Assembly: GCF_000686705.1 (NCBI RefSeq)
Contig: NZ_JMLJ01000006.1
Span: 248,001 to 312,000, forward strand
DNA from: Clostridium hydrogeniformans DSM 21757
Lineage (GTDB): Bacteria; Bacillota; Clostridia; Clostridiales; Clostridiaceae
Length of the DNA: 64,000 nucleotides
Reading direction: 5' to 3'
Positions 36,120 through 45,750 of this stretch are shown in pieces (position 1 is the stretch's first letter; every line of letters begins with the position of its first letter). The position numbers were made by a program, and so were the translations under genes. The notes beneath the pieces were generated by a model. That model made no database searches. It was not told the origin of the DNA and saw only the letters and a list, made by a program, of their open reading frames with translations.

Positions 36120-36511
36120 TAGATATCCAGAATCTAGCACTAACTTATTCTTTAAATTTTTCTTCAGTAAATCTATACATTATGGTGAAAACTTTTTTGA
36201 ATATATACTTTTTATTGTTAAGTTGATTTATGATTTTTAATATTTACTTATATACTTTTATTAATATATAGATCTTTAAGTTTCTCTAAAGCTTTATATA
36301 TTAAGTTATGTGTTTAAGTTATAATCTATACTTTTAAATTTTAAAACCATATGTACTATAAAAATAATGTAATATCTAAACCTTCTAAACATCTCATATC
36401 TTAAACTTTATAATAATTGCATAGTTTAAGTAATGCTTTTCTACACTATCTAAAGTAATGCCCTTCTCTAAATCAAGTTTTATTTTATTACTTCCTAATT
36501 TAAAGCATATT
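36120..36511. other. Gene-free stretch upstream of the palindromic element
   Basis: About 390 AT-rich bases between the palindromic element and the small exporter gene. No open frame, hairpin with T-run or recognisable site was found. Confidence 0.4.
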
Positions 36512-36988
36512 TTAATATCCAAGTAGGGATGGGAATATTACAGATACTACAGTTATTATTATTGCAGAAATTATTCCACCTAAGGCAGTGCAAATAAATG
36601 ACTTCTTAAAATCAAGTCCTAGGAACGACGCTACTGCACTTCCAGTCCAAAGACCTGTAGTTGGAAGAGGAATAGCTACAAATAGTATAAGACCTATCTC
36701 CTTATACTTCTCTATCTTTCCAGTATTCTTTTGTATCTTATTTTCAATAAAATTATTAAGTGGTCTTAAAAAACTAATCTTTTTCATCCATTTAAAAATT
36801 ACATTAAAAAGCAATAATATAAAAGGAACTGGAAGAAGGCTTCCTGCAAAACTTACTAGCATTGTATATATGGGATCCATATTATATTTTATTATCCCTA
36901 AAGGTATTGCAAGTCTTTGCTCCATTACTGGAATAGCTGATAATATAAAAACCATAAAAGTTGCGTTATTTAAGAGCGCTGAAATCAT
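36512..36988 (-). CDS. Small multidrug-export-type membrane protein
   Basis: 158 residues with four to five hydrophobic helices. The motifs IPVMEQRLAIPLGI near residue 18 and FVAIPLPTTGLWTGSAVASFLGLDFKKSF near 103 (core IPLPTTGLWTG) match the family annotated as small multidrug export protein (PF06695). That name rests on weak evidence in the literature, so a transport role is likely but the substrate is not known. It stands alone; GGAGAG precedes the ATG. Confidence 0.8.
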   Translation of the reverse strand: MISALLNNATFMVFILSAIPVMEQRLAIPLGIIKYNMDPIYTMLVSFAGSLLPVPFILLLFNVIFKWMKKISFLRPLNNFIENKIQKNTGKIEKYKEIGLILFVAIPLPTTGLWTGSAVASFLGLDFKKSFICTALGGIISAIIITVVSVIFPSLLGY

Positions 36989-37251
36989 AATATTCTCTCC
37001 TTTATTTTACATAAATACTTAAATAATTATAATAATAATTCTATAGCCTTACAAGTGTATTTACATAATCTTTATAAAACAAGAGAAACTTCTAATATAT
37101 CTACAGAAGAATTAGCTAACCTAATCTAGGGAATCCTAATAGGAGATTTATGAACAATCCACGGAAAATACTATTTAAATTAAAGAAATTATTATTAAAT
37201 TCATTTTAAATTTATAGATATTTTTCTAAAAATTTATATGGAATTAATTTA

Positions 37252-37269
37252 TTGTGTTTATTTTAACAA
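37252..37269 (+). promoter_or_regulatory. Rex-like box upstream of the flavodiiron gene
   Basis: TTGTGTTTATTTTAACAA matches 11 of 14 defined positions of TTGTTAANNNNTTAACAA; the right half is exact. It lies 17 bases upstream of the -35. Rex senses NADH/NAD+, so control of an NADH-consuming oxygen/NO reductase would make sense. Confidence 0.35.
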
Positions 37270-37285
37270 AACTTATTTTATACAG

Positions 37286-37314
37286 TTGATTTTGAAATAA
37301 TAATTGTATATAAT
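37286..37314 (+). promoter_or_regulatory. Promoter of the flavodiiron fusion gene
   Basis: TTGATT (37286-37291), 17 bases, TATAAT (37309-37314). The leader to the ATG is about 155 bases, AT-rich, with no riboswitch I recognise. Confidence 0.7.
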
Positions 37315-37474
37315 GAATCTTGTAATAATAATTATTAATTAAAATATATTATTAATAAAAATTCCATATTTAGTTAATAAAATTTTTTCTTTTGTAATTT
37401 AAATTTAATATGTTAAACAATTGCTGATAACGCTTGGAAAGTAAAATTTTATTTTAGTAGGAAGGGATGTTTTT

Positions 37475-40072
37475 ATGAAATCATTAGAAGTAAAAAAAGA
37501 TATTCATTGGGTAGGAGCCCTAGATCCAGACCTTAGAATTTTTGACATAATAATGTATACACCATATGGAACAACTTATAATTCTTATGTAGTTAAAGGT
37601 AGTGAAAAAGTTGCTATATTTGAAACTGTTAAAGAGCAGTTCTTTGAGCAATATCTAGAGAGACTAAATTCCTTAGACGTTGATGTTACTAAAATCGACT
37701 ACATTATAGTAGATCATACAGAGCCTGACCATGCTGGTTCAGTAGCAAAGCTTTTAGATCTTTCTCCTAAGGCTAAAGTAATTGGATCCTTAGCTGCTAT
37801 TAATTTTGTTAAAAAGATAGCTAATAAGGAATTTGAGTATATAACAGTTAATGATAATACTACTATAAGCCTAGGTAATAAGACTATGAAGTTTATATCA
37901 GCGCCTTTCCTTCATTGGCCTGATTCAATATACACTTATATCCCAGAGGATAAGGTCCTTATTACTTGTGACTCCTTCGGATCCCACTACTGCACTAATA
38001 ATATCTTTAATGATGTAATTGAAAATAATGAGCATTACATGGAAGCTTTAAGATATTATTATGATTGTATATTTGGACCATTTAAGCCTTATGTTTTAAA
38101 GGCTATTGATAAGATAAAAGATTTAGACATAGATATAATCTGTCCTGGTCATGGCCCTGTTCTTAGAGACAATCCATGGAAGACTGTAGAGTTATACAAG
38201 GAATGGAGTACTCCTAAAGCTAAGGGTGAAAAGGCTAAGATAACTATTTCCTACGTTTCAGCTTATGGATATACAAAAACTATGGCTGATGAAATAATTA
38301 GAGGAATTAACTCTAAGGGCGATTATGACATAAAAATGTACGATATAATCCACCATGAAATGGGTGACGTAGTAAATGATATAACTGATTCTGATGGAGT
38401 ATTATTTGGTTCTCCAACTATAAACTCTGATCTTCTTGAGCCAGTTAGAGAAGTTTTAACAAAGCTTAACCCTATAGTTCATGGAAATAAGGTTGCTGGA
38501 GCCTTTGGTTCTTATGGTTGGAGTGGTGAAGCTATTCCTAATATGGAAAATAGACTTAAGGAACTTAGAATGGATCTTCTACTTCCAAGCCTTAAGATAA
38601 ACTTTAAACCATCTGAAACTGATTTAACTAAAGCCTATAAATTTGGTGAATCCTTTGCAGAAAAGATTAATGAAAAAAGAAAGCCTAAGATTAATAATGG
38701 TAAAAAAAATAAAACTAAACTTTGGAAATGTGTAATTTGCGGAGAAATATTTGAAGGAAATGAACCTCCTGAAATATGCCCTGCTTGTGGTGCTTCTTCT
38801 GATGAATTTGTTGAAGTAAAAAGTGATGATACAGGATTTACATCTTCTGAAAATGCAAACTTTGTTATATTAGGAAATGGAGCTGCTGGTCTTCAAGCTG
38901 CTACAGCTATAAGAAATAGAAATAAAAATGCTTCTATTACTATGATTTCTAAAGAAGATGTTTCTACTTATTATAGACCTCAACTTTCTGATTATCTTGG
39001 AAAAGAATTCGATAATAATGGATTCTTCTTAAACTCTAAAGAATGGTTTAAGGAAAATAATATAATTGAAAAGCTTGGAGTAACTGTAGATAAAATTGAT
39101 AAAGATAATAACACACTAATTCTTAGTGATGGAAGTAAGATAGCTTATGATAAACTAATATTAGCTAACGGTAGCTATAACTTTATCCCAAATACTAAGG
39201 TTTCTGGGTTATCAGAAGAGCTTACATTAAACTCCCAAAACTACAATAAGGTTTCTGGAGTTTATACATTAAAGTATCTTGAAGATGCTAAAATTCTTAA
39301 ATCTGCCTTAGATTCTACCAAAAAAGCCATAATCATTGGTGGTGGACTTCTAGGACTTGAAGCAGCAGCTGAAATTGAAAGCCAAGGTATTGAAACTACT
39401 GTTGTAGAATTCTCTAATAGACTTCTTCCAAGACAGCTTGATAATGAAGGCTCTAAGTTATTTAAATCCTTAACTAATGATTCTTCTATAAATATTCTTC
39501 TTGGAACCTGTGTGGAAGAAATTATAACAGAAAACAATAAAGTTAAAGCTGTTAAATTAAATAATGGAGAAACTCTTGAAGCTGACTTAGTTCTATTCTC
39601 TGTTGGTATAAGATCTAACATAGATCTTGCATTAAATTGTGGAATAGAATGTAACCGTGGAATAATTGTAAATGAAAAAATGGAGACAAATATTCCAAAC
39701 ATCTATGCTTGTGGTGATGTGGCTGAGCTGTCTGGAATAGTTTATGGTAACTGGCCTGCTGCCCTTGACATGGGTAAGGTTGCTGGAGGTAATGCTTCAG
39801 GAGATAATGTAGAGTTTAAAGGATTTGTATCCTCTGTAATATTTAATGGATTAAACACTGAAATATTCTCTGCTGGAACTATTGACTTTAATGATTCTTC
39901 TTATGATACTTTAGTTATAAATAGCTCTAAAACTTATAAGAAACTATTCTTTAAGGATAAGATAATAGTTGGTGGAATATTAATTGGAGATACTTCAAAG
40001 GCAGCTAAAATAATCATAGCTATGGAGAAACTAAGCACTATAGATGAAGTAATAAATAGCTGTATACTTTAA
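37475..40072 (+). CDS. Flavodiiron protein fused to rubredoxin and NADH:rubredoxin oxidoreductase
   Basis: 865 residues, a complete electron chain in one polypeptide. Residues 1-250: metallo-beta-lactamase-like diiron domain with ligands H81, E83, D85, H86, H147, D166 and H226. Residues 254-400: flavodoxin domain (FMN). Residues 415-447: a rubredoxin with CVIC and CPAC only 12 residues apart (C419, C422, C435, C438), a short-spaced form. Residues 460-865: FAD/NADH oxidoreductase with ILGNGAAGLQAA and IIGGGLLGLEAA. Such fusions, described in C. difficile, reduce O2 (and NO) to protect anaerobes. All diiron ligands are present. Good promoter and terminator; transcribed alone. Confidence 0.95.
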   Translation: MKSLEVKKDIHWVGALDPDLRIFDIIMYTPYGTTYNSYVVKGSEKVAIFETVKEQFFEQYLERLNSLDVDVTKIDYIIVDHTEPDHAGSVAKLLDLSPKAKVIGSLAAINFVKKIANKEFEYITVNDNTTISLGNKTMKFISAPFLHWPDSIYTYIPEDKVLITCDSFGSHYCTNNIFNDVIENNEHYMEALRYYYDCIFGPFKPYVLKAIDKIKDLDIDIICPGHGPVLRDNPWKTVELYKEWSTPKAKGEKAKITISYVSAYGYTKTMADEIIRGINSKGDYDIKMYDIIHHEMGDVVNDITDSDGVLFGSPTINSDLLEPVREVLTKLNPIVHGNKVAGAFGSYGWSGEAIPNMENRLKELRMDLLLPSLKINFKPSETDLTKAYKFGESFAEKINEKRKPKINNGKKNKTKLWKCVICGEIFEGNEPPEICPACGASSDEFVEVKSDDTGFTSSENANFVILGNGAAGLQAATAIRNRNKNASITMISKEDVSTYYRPQLSDYLGKEFDNNGFFLNSKEWFKENNIIEKLGVTVDKIDKDNNTLILSDGSKIAYDKLILANGSYNFIPNTKVSGLSEELTLNSQNYNKVSGVYTLKYLEDAKILKSALDSTKKAIIIGGGLLGLEAAAEIESQGIETTVVEFSNRLLPRQLDNEGSKLFKSLTNDSSINILLGTCVEEIITENNKVKAVKLNNGETLEADLVLFSVGIRSNIDLALNCGIECNRGIIVNEKMETNIPNIYACGDVAELSGIVYGNWPAALDMGKVAGGNASGDNVEFKGFVSSVIFNGLNTEIFSAGTIDFNDSSYDTLVINSSKTYKKLFFKDKIIVGGILIGDTSKAAKIIIAMEKLSTIDEVINSCIL

Positions 40073-40101
40073 TTTACAATTTAATTATATTTTAATACAA
40101 G

Positions 40102-40147
40102 AAAAAGACCTGAAATATTTAGTATATCAAATATTTTAGGTCTTTTT
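40102..40147 (+). terminator. Terminator after the flavodiiron gene
   Basis: An imperfect 19-bp stem, AAAAAGACCTGAAATATTT with AAATATTTTAGGTCTTTTT, ending in a T-run. Confidence 0.9.
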
Positions 40148-40220
40148 GTTATATTTATGCTATTTATATTTTAACAATTTGTGTATAATTAGTATGAACA
40201 TCATTAAAAGGAGCGGACCT

Positions 40221-42047
40221 ATGAATAAAGTAAAAGAAATTTTTAATAATACTAAGGTAAACTTAAGGTATGATATTATCTTTTGGTTTACTACCCTAAT
40301 GATATTAATAAAACAAATTGTATTTTTTAAACTTTATGTTTCAGGATATAGTTGGCAAATGACTTTTCTATACTTTGGTAAGCGTACTGAATGGATAGTC
40401 TATCTATGCTATACTCTACTTCTTACTTCTATTGGGTATTTATTTTCTAAATCTAGAAGAATAATATCCCTTTTGGTGATTAACCTATTAACTTCTATTT
40501 ATATAATCTGGAGTATAATGAAGTGTGTGGCAACGTCATCTTATTTTTCATTACCTATAGCTTATGATTACGTGCCTTGGGACATGATAAATACTATACT
40601 ATCTAAATTTAATTTTAAATATCTAGTATTTATAGCTGATGTGGTTATAATAGCCTTGTTCTTAATTTTAACTAAAAATAGATATAAAAATTGTAAACGT
40701 AGTATATGTTCTTTTGTAATTATTGCTGCTTTATCCTCTTCTTATTTAGGCTATGCCCATTATAAACTTGATAAAAAGGAAAAGGGAGGATATTCTCAAA
40801 GTGTTTATGTAGACTCTTGGACAGATGGCGATAGACATTACGCATTAGGAGTAATAGGCCATGGTATAACTAAAATTTATAATTCTATAAAAACAAAGCC
40901 TATAGATTTATCTAATGAGCAAAATACAGATATATCTAATATGTATAAGAAGAAGGAGGAAAACTTTCATAAAAATTTTTATTTTGGTAAATTAAGGGGT
41001 AATAATATTATAATGCTACAGCTTGAATCCTTTGAAACCTTAGTTTTGAATCAAAAAGTTAATGGAGTGGAAATAACCCCTAACTTAAATAAACTTCTTA
41101 AAAACAGCATATACTTTGACAATATATATCCTAATAATAATTTTGGAGTAAGTTCTGACTGTGATTTTATGATACATACTGGATTATATCCTAATAGAAC
41201 TGGACAAACATTCTTTGATCATCCTAACAATAGGTATCCTAATTCTTTACCATTTTTATTAAAAGAAAATGGTTATTCTACTGCTGCCTATCATTCAGAT
41301 AAAGGTTATATGTGGAATATGTACGAAAACTTACCTAAGTTTGGATTTGATGAAGTAAGCCAATCTGGAGATTACACTAAGGAAGAACCTTTTAACTTTG
41401 GAGTTGTAGACCATGAATTTTTACCTCAGGTTGCAGATAAAGTTTCTAAGATGCCTAAACCATTTTATGCTTTATCTGTTACAGTTTCTGGTCACTCTCC
41501 TTTTAGATTAAATGAGAAATACAAGGAACTTAATCTACCTGATAATCTTAAAGATAATATAATTGGAGACTTCTTTCAAGTTTCAAGATATACAGATACA
41601 GCCATCGGAAACTTTATAAAAAAATTAGAAGATTTAAACCTTCTTGATAATACCACAATACTTATTTATGGAGACCATGGTGGTATACACAGATATCATA
41701 ATGATGATTTAAAAAAGATAGAAAGCCCTAAAGATTGGTGGTTCTCTGATGAGAAGATTCCTCTAATTGTGTATAATAAAAATATCAGTGGTGAGGTTAA
41801 CCATACCTATGGTGGACAAATAGACTTTTATCCTACGCTAACCTACTTACTAGGCATAGAAAATGAAAAATACACTAAATTTAATATGGGAAAAAATCTT
41901 TTTAACACTAAAAATAATTATGTAAATGTAAATGGAAAACTCTATGGAGAATTTAATGAAGAAATCAATGCCTCTGAGAAAAAGGTTCTTGATTTAAATG
42001 AGCTAATTCTTCGTAGTAATTATATAAATAAAAATTTTGTAAGGTGA
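40221..42047 (+). CDS. LtaS-like membrane sulfatase-fold glycerophosphotransferase
   Basis: 608 residues from the ATG at 40221, which follows AAAGGAG; an in-frame ATG 25 codons earlier has no site. Five N-terminal helices (about 15-185) precede an extracellular sulfatase domain with LQLESFET (metal Glu), NNFGVSSDCDF and YGDHGGIHR (metal Asp/His). This is the layout of lipoteichoic acid synthases, which polymerise glycerol phosphate. The usual catalytic Thr (GKTSD in LtaS) is Ser here (S311 in GVSSD), which could still act as nucleophile. A small membrane protein gene follows after 4 bases. Confidence 0.88.
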   Translation: MNKVKEIFNNTKVNLRYDIIFWFTTLMILIKQIVFFKLYVSGYSWQMTFLYFGKRTEWIVYLCYTLLLTSIGYLFSKSRRIISLLVINLLTSIYIIWSIMKCVATSSYFSLPIAYDYVPWDMINTILSKFNFKYLVFIADVVIIALFLILTKNRYKNCKRSICSFVIIAALSSSYLGYAHYKLDKKEKGGYSQSVYVDSWTDGDRHYALGVIGHGITKIYNSIKTKPIDLSNEQNTDISNMYKKKEENFHKNFYFGKLRGNNIIMLQLESFETLVLNQKVNGVEITPNLNKLLKNSIYFDNIYPNNNFGVSSDCDFMIHTGLYPNRTGQTFFDHPNNRYPNSLPFLLKENGYSTAAYHSDKGYMWNMYENLPKFGFDEVSQSGDYTKEEPFNFGVVDHEFLPQVADKVSKMPKPFYALSVTVSGHSPFRLNEKYKELNLPDNLKDNIIGDFFQVSRYTDTAIGNFIKKLEDLNLLDNTTILIYGDHGGIHRYHNDDLKKIESPKDWWFSDEKIPLIVYNKNISGEVNHTYGGQIDFYPTLTYLLGIENEKYTKFNMGKNLFNTKNNYVNVNGKLYGEFNEEINASEKKVLDLNELILRSNYINKNFVR

Positions 42048-42051
42048 TAAT

Positions 42052-42525
42052 ATGTTTTATAGAAAAAATTGGATATTAAATGATTCCATTGTAAGATTTA
42101 TATACAACCCTTTTATAAACTTAAAAATAGTATTTTTTAATAAAAGGTTAATACATTCTTCTATCATGTCTTCTGTAGATGACCTTAACATAAGTCTAAA
42201 TGATGAAGATTATATGTTAAATATTGATACAACTGAAAATAAGGTACTTACATCTTTATATAATAATAAAAAGGAGTTAATTCCTTCTATAGATAATTGC
42301 AAGACTCCTTGGTGGTTTATACTTTGTGTCTTTGTTAATCTTCTCGTTCCTATCTTCACTTATGAAGTAGCAAGTTCATGGATACTACTTTCTGTCACAT
42401 TGTTGTTTCAAAGACATATTGTGAAAAAAGGAGACTTAAAAACAAAATATAAGATTATAATATGTATAATAAGCTCTTTAGCTTTTGCCTTATTCTTTAA
42501 AGGAAGATATTTTATTCTAAAATAG
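42052..42525 (+). CDS. Small membrane protein of unknown function
   Basis: 157 residues. A polar N-terminal half is followed by two to three hydrophobic segments (about 92-113, 115-130, 138-152). I do not recognise a family. AAGGTGATA is a strong ribosome site, and it starts 4 bases after the LtaS-like stop, so it is cotranscribed and may assist that enzyme. A terminator follows. Confidence 0.7.
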   Translation: MFYRKNWILNDSIVRFIYNPFINLKIVFFNKRLIHSSIMSSVDDLNISLNDEDYMLNIDTTENKVLTSLYNNKKELIPSIDNCKTPWWFILCVFVNLLVPIFTYEVASSWILLSVTLLFQRHIVKKGDLKTKYKIIICIISSLAFALFFKGRYFILK

Positions 42526-42546
42526 TCTTATCTAACGTATAAATTA

Positions 42547-42598
42547 AAGTTTTAAACTAGGAAACTTATGTAGCTTTTCTAGTTTAAAACTTATTTTA
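42547..42598 (+). terminator. Terminator of the LtaS-like operon
   Basis: A perfect 14-bp stem, AAGTTTTAAACTAG and CTAGTTTAAAACTT, followed by ATTTTAT. Confidence 0.8.
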
Positions 42599-42652
42599 TA
42601 TCTCGATAAAAATATATTTAATTCTGACACTTCAATATAATCTAGGTATACT

Positions 42653-42702
42653 AAAAGCCACTATGAAAATTTATATTTTTAAAACTTTTCATAATGGCTT
42701 TA
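42653..42702 (-). terminator. Terminator after brnQ
   Basis: Stem AAAGCCACTATGAAAA with TTTTCATAATGGCTTT. The single mismatch is G-U on the minus strand, which suits the brnQ direction. Confidence 0.75.
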
Positions 42703-42730
42703 TTTTTTATATTTTTAACAGTTAAATTAT

Positions 42731-44011
42731 TTAAGCAATACTGTTTTCAAAGGAGGTAGATTCTTCTGGGAATATAATAAAATTACATAATACATAAGTT
42801 ATGATTGTAGGTAAAACCCATCCAAATCCAAGATCTGATAGTGGTATAATAGTATTTATATTAAATGGTTTAAATACCTCTAGTATTGCAAACAACATTG
42901 AAATATATACTGAGCATTTAACAACCTTGTTATTTCTAACAAATCTACTTCCTAAAGTTAACGCTATTAATGTTATACAAATTGGATATAATATTGATAA
43001 AATTGGTGCTGCAAAAGTTACTATTTTATCAACTCCTAGTATGCCTATAAAAACACTAATTATAGATATAACAAACACATTTACCTTATAAGGTAATTTC
43101 CCCTTTGATAGTCCCTCAAAGTAGGTTGATGCTGAGCTTATAAGTGTCATAGAGGTAGTTAAACATGCAAGCCCTATTGCTATAGCTATAATTGCCGTTC
43201 CATATCCACCAAGAAGCCTATTTGATATATTTAGTAGAAGCTCTGTTTTAGATATTTCTGGGCTAAAAACCCCACTTGCTGTATGTCCTACATAAACTAA
43301 TCCTCCATAAACAATAGCAAGTCCTACAATTGCAACCATACCTGATTTTATGGTTATTTTGGATATATCTTTTCCTTTATATCCTTTACCAACTACAGCT
43401 CCTATTATAATAGATGAGAATATAAGTGCCGCTAACACATCCATAGTTTGGTATCCCTCAATTAATGATGTAAAAAAAACTGAATTAATTGAAGATGGGG
43501 TAGTTTCCCCTATAGGAGTTATAACTCCTTTTATTATTAAAGTAATTAGAGATATAAGAAGTACTGGTGTTAAAAATTTTCCTATGGTATCTACTATCTT
43601 TGATGGCTTCAAAATTAAAGCTATATTAATTCCAAAGAATATTATCATACCAACTAGAGGAGACATAGAAGGTATAAAGGGACTAAAAGCTAATTCATAG
43701 GTGGTAGCTGCAGTTCTAGGTATAGCAACAAGAGGTCCTATAGCTATTATTAGGGAACTTGTACATATTACAGCAAATACCTTTCCTACCCTTGAACTCA
43801 TCTTCTCAAAGCTTCCCTTACACTTAGTACCAGCTAATATTCCAAGGAAAGGTATTCCCACTCCTGTAAGTATAAACCCTATAGCTGAAAACATAGACTC
43901 TGACCCTGATACTAAACCAAGGTAAGTAGGAAATATAAGATTTCCTGCACCAAAAAACATGGCAAAAAGAGCAAACCCAATAACAACACAATTCTTTAGT
44001 TCTTTACTCAT
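42731..44011 (-). CDS. brnQ: Branched-chain amino acid transport carrier (LIVCS family)
   Basis: 426 residues from the ATG at 44011, which has AAGGGGATG before it; an in-frame ATG 13 codons earlier lacks a site. Twelve or so helices with the family start FALFAMFFGAGNLIFPTYLG and later motifs GKFLTPVLL, GYQTMDVLAALIFS. It imports Leu/Ile/Val with Na+ or H+. A CodY-like site lies 38 bases upstream. It is divergent from ssb. Confidence 0.93.
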   Translation of the reverse strand: MSKELKNCVVIGFALFAMFFGAGNLIFPTYLGLVSGSESMFSAIGFILTGVGIPFLGILAGTKCKGSFEKMSSRVGKVFAVICTSSLIIAIGPLVAIPRTAATTYELAFSPFIPSMSPLVGMIIFFGINIALILKPSKIVDTIGKFLTPVLLISLITLIIKGVITPIGETTPSSINSVFFTSLIEGYQTMDVLAALIFSSIIIGAVVGKGYKGKDISKITIKSGMVAIVGLAIVYGGLVYVGHTASGVFSPEISKTELLLNISNRLLGGYGTAIIAIAIGLACLTTSMTLISSASTYFEGLSKGKLPYKVNVFVISIISVFIGILGVDKIVTFAAPILSILYPICITLIALTLGSRFVRNNKVVKCSVYISMLFAILEVFKPFNINTIIPLSDLGFGWVLPTIITYVLCNFIIFPEESTSFENSIA

Positions 44012-44048
44012 AGATACATCCCCTTTTTTCAAAATATAATACCCAAAC

Positions 44049-44063
44049 ATTTTTCTGACAATT
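44049..44063 (-). promoter_or_regulatory. CodY-like box upstream of brnQ
   Basis: On the minus strand AATTGTCAGAAAAAT, two mismatches from AATTTTCWGAAAATT. CodY represses branched-chain amino acid uptake genes in low-GC Gram-positives, so the site is in the expected place. Found by eye. Confidence 0.5.
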
Positions 44064-44315
44064 CCGTCAATACTATATATCTAATATTAACATGACCCTT
44101 TTAATAAATCAATAAAAAATATAAGGTAATTCTATGTAACTATCAATGAATTTCTGTTACAATTAGAAACTTTGTTAATTTAATATCATTATTATGTATA
44201 GTATTCACAATAAAATACAATTTAATTTTTACTTTTTAATAATTTATGAATATTTTTCAAAAACTTGGATATAATCAAAGATGCATTCTGTGTAATATGA
44301 TCTGGAGGGTGTTAA

Positions 44316-44648
44316 ATGAATAAGATATTATTAGTTGGAAGACTAGTAAATGATCCCGAACTTAAAATTATAAGCGATGAAAAAGTTATGGCTAGGTTTA
44401 TATTAGCTGTAGAACGAAACTATAAAGAAGCTAACGGTGATAGAAAGGCTGATTTTATTCCAGTAGCTGTATGGGGAAAAAGAGCCCATGTGATTAAGGA
44501 ATATCTTTCAAAAGGAAACTTATTAACTATAAGTGGGAGACTAAGGACATCTACATATATGGACGAGGCTGGAATAAAAAAATATAAGTATGAAGTGATA
44601 GCAGAAGATTTTAAGCTTTCAGATTTTACTCCTAAAAAAGAAGCTTAA
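44316..44648 (+). CDS. ssb: Short single-stranded DNA-binding protein
   Basis: 110 residues: an OB-fold only (MNKILLVGRLVNDPELK, VPVAVWGK-like IPVAVWGKRAHVIKEYLSKG, SGRLRTSTY). It ends in FTPKKEA and lacks the Gly/Gln-rich linker and acidic DDDIPF tip that recruits partners in the housekeeping SSB. This is probably a second, accessory SSB, as in competence-type or plasmid-type short SSBs. GGAGGGTG is the ribosome site. It is transcribed alone with its own terminator. Confidence 0.85.
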   Translation: MNKILLVGRLVNDPELKIISDEKVMARFILAVERNYKEANGDRKADFIPVAVWGKRAHVIKEYLSKGNLLTISGRLRTSTYMDEAGIKKYKYEVIAEDFKLSDFTPKKEA

Positions 44649-44684
44649 ATTTCATGAAAACATTTTCACTTTATTTACAAAGAT

Positions 44685-44724
44685 AAAAGCTGATGCTTGT
44701 TAATAAGTTATCAGTTTTTCTTTA
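44685..44724 (+). terminator. Terminator after ssb
   Basis: Stem AAAAGCTGAT with ATCAGTTTTT, one G-U pair, followed by TTTTTCTTT. Confidence 0.75.
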
Positions 44725-44886
44725 TATTTAATATGATATTTAGTTAATATTATTACTTGATTTTTTTAAATTTAATTAAGTTTTCCTGTGAATTTTTATT
44801 AGAATCTTACTTTAATAGTACTTCACTTTTAATATTTTAAGATTATTTTTCATAAAAATATTAGGTTATTTTAAATTTTCAACAAA

Positions 44887-44926
44887 ATAGAAGGGATTAT
44901 ATTCTCTAAGATATAATCCCTTCTAT
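44887..44926 (-). terminator. Hairpin like the galE terminator
   Basis: A perfect 16-bp stem, ATAGAAGGGATTATAT and ATATAATCCCTTCTAT, around TCTCTAAG. It is nearly the same as 46234-46273, including the loop, and the similarity continues for about 25 bases. It probably ends transcription of the 189-residue gene. Confidence 0.7.
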
Positions 44927-45104
44927 TTATATAAATTTATTTTATTACCTATATAGTAGTATATAATATGAAACAAATCAGAGCATTGAAGATTTAAAAT
45001 CATAATTGGATTATAAGAAATTCAACACTTAGTGAAGCCTATTATTGAATTTCCATAAGATAAAACTAAAATGGCTGATTAATCCCTGCTGTTTTTCTTT
45101 CATC

Positions 45105-45674
45105 TTATTTTAGTTTCTGTTTTATGTCTTCATAATTCCCTTTTAAATCTTTTAAAATATCTTTGTTTTCTATTGAATGTGGTTTTAAAATAGTATTTTG
45201 TATAGCATTAATAGATTTATAGTTATTGCTGTTTTCTATAATATATAGCCCTTGTCCTCCACCTACAGGAACATAACAATCTGGATTATCAACACCTTTT
45301 TTTAAGAATATCAATAACTTCTCTCCATTTTTAATAATAGTATCAGTGTTAGAATCTTGAAGTATTTTTAACTCTTTTGAATCTATATCTCCCTTAATTA
45401 CTTCATTAACTTTTACAGTTATTATATCAACTTGAATTCCTTTATAATCTCGTTTTTCTTGTTTATCGGTTACCTCTATTTCAGCTATTACTTCACTAGA
45501 ATCCTTTAATTCTTTTAAACTTTTTATTTTCACAATAGAAGCATGTACACTAGATTTTTCTATTTCATCTGTATTAGGTGGTGATGATATTTTTGTATTT
45601 TTATATATTATAAATCCAACTGAACATGATAAAATCAATGCAAAGAATAATGACAAAGCTATCTTCTTATTCAC
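45105..45674 (-). CDS. Membrane-anchored extracellular protein, unknown function
   Basis: 189 residues. An N-terminal hydrophobic segment (about 5-25) is followed by a hydrophilic extracellular part. LILSC at 13-17 resembles a lipobox, but the hydrophobic stretch continues past the Cys, so a signal anchor is as likely. The body has a small beta-rich domain (VIAEIEVTDKQ, VKVNEVIKGD, KLLIFLKKG, YVPVGGGQGLYII). I do not recognise a named family. AAAGGAGTT precedes the ATG. Confidence 0.7.
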   Translation of the reverse strand: MNKKIALSLFFALILSCSVGFIIYKNTKISSPPNTDEIEKSSVHASIVKIKSLKELKDSSEVIAEIEVTDKQEKRDYKGIQVDIITVKVNEVIKGDIDSKELKILQDSNTDTIIKNGEKLLIFLKKGVDNPDCYVPVGGGQGLYIIENSNNYKSINAIQNTILKPHSIENKDILKDLKGNYEDIKQKLK

Positions 45675-45750
45675 AACTTACAACTCCTTTAATTAAACAA
45701 ATTGGTTATATCTTCTATATCTATTTATAAATAAATTATTTTTATAATCT

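Larger units (their letters stand above)
44649..45104. other. Intergenic stretch downstream of ssb
   Basis: It holds the ssb terminator (44685-44724) and a second hairpin (44887-44926) that resembles the galE terminator. No gene. The rest is AT-rich. Confidence 0.5.

Noticed and set aside
40146-40220. Upstream in-frame ATG of the LtaS-like gene
   Set aside because: It overlaps the preceding terminator's tail, lacks a ribosome site, and the ATG at 40221 has a good AAAGGAG.
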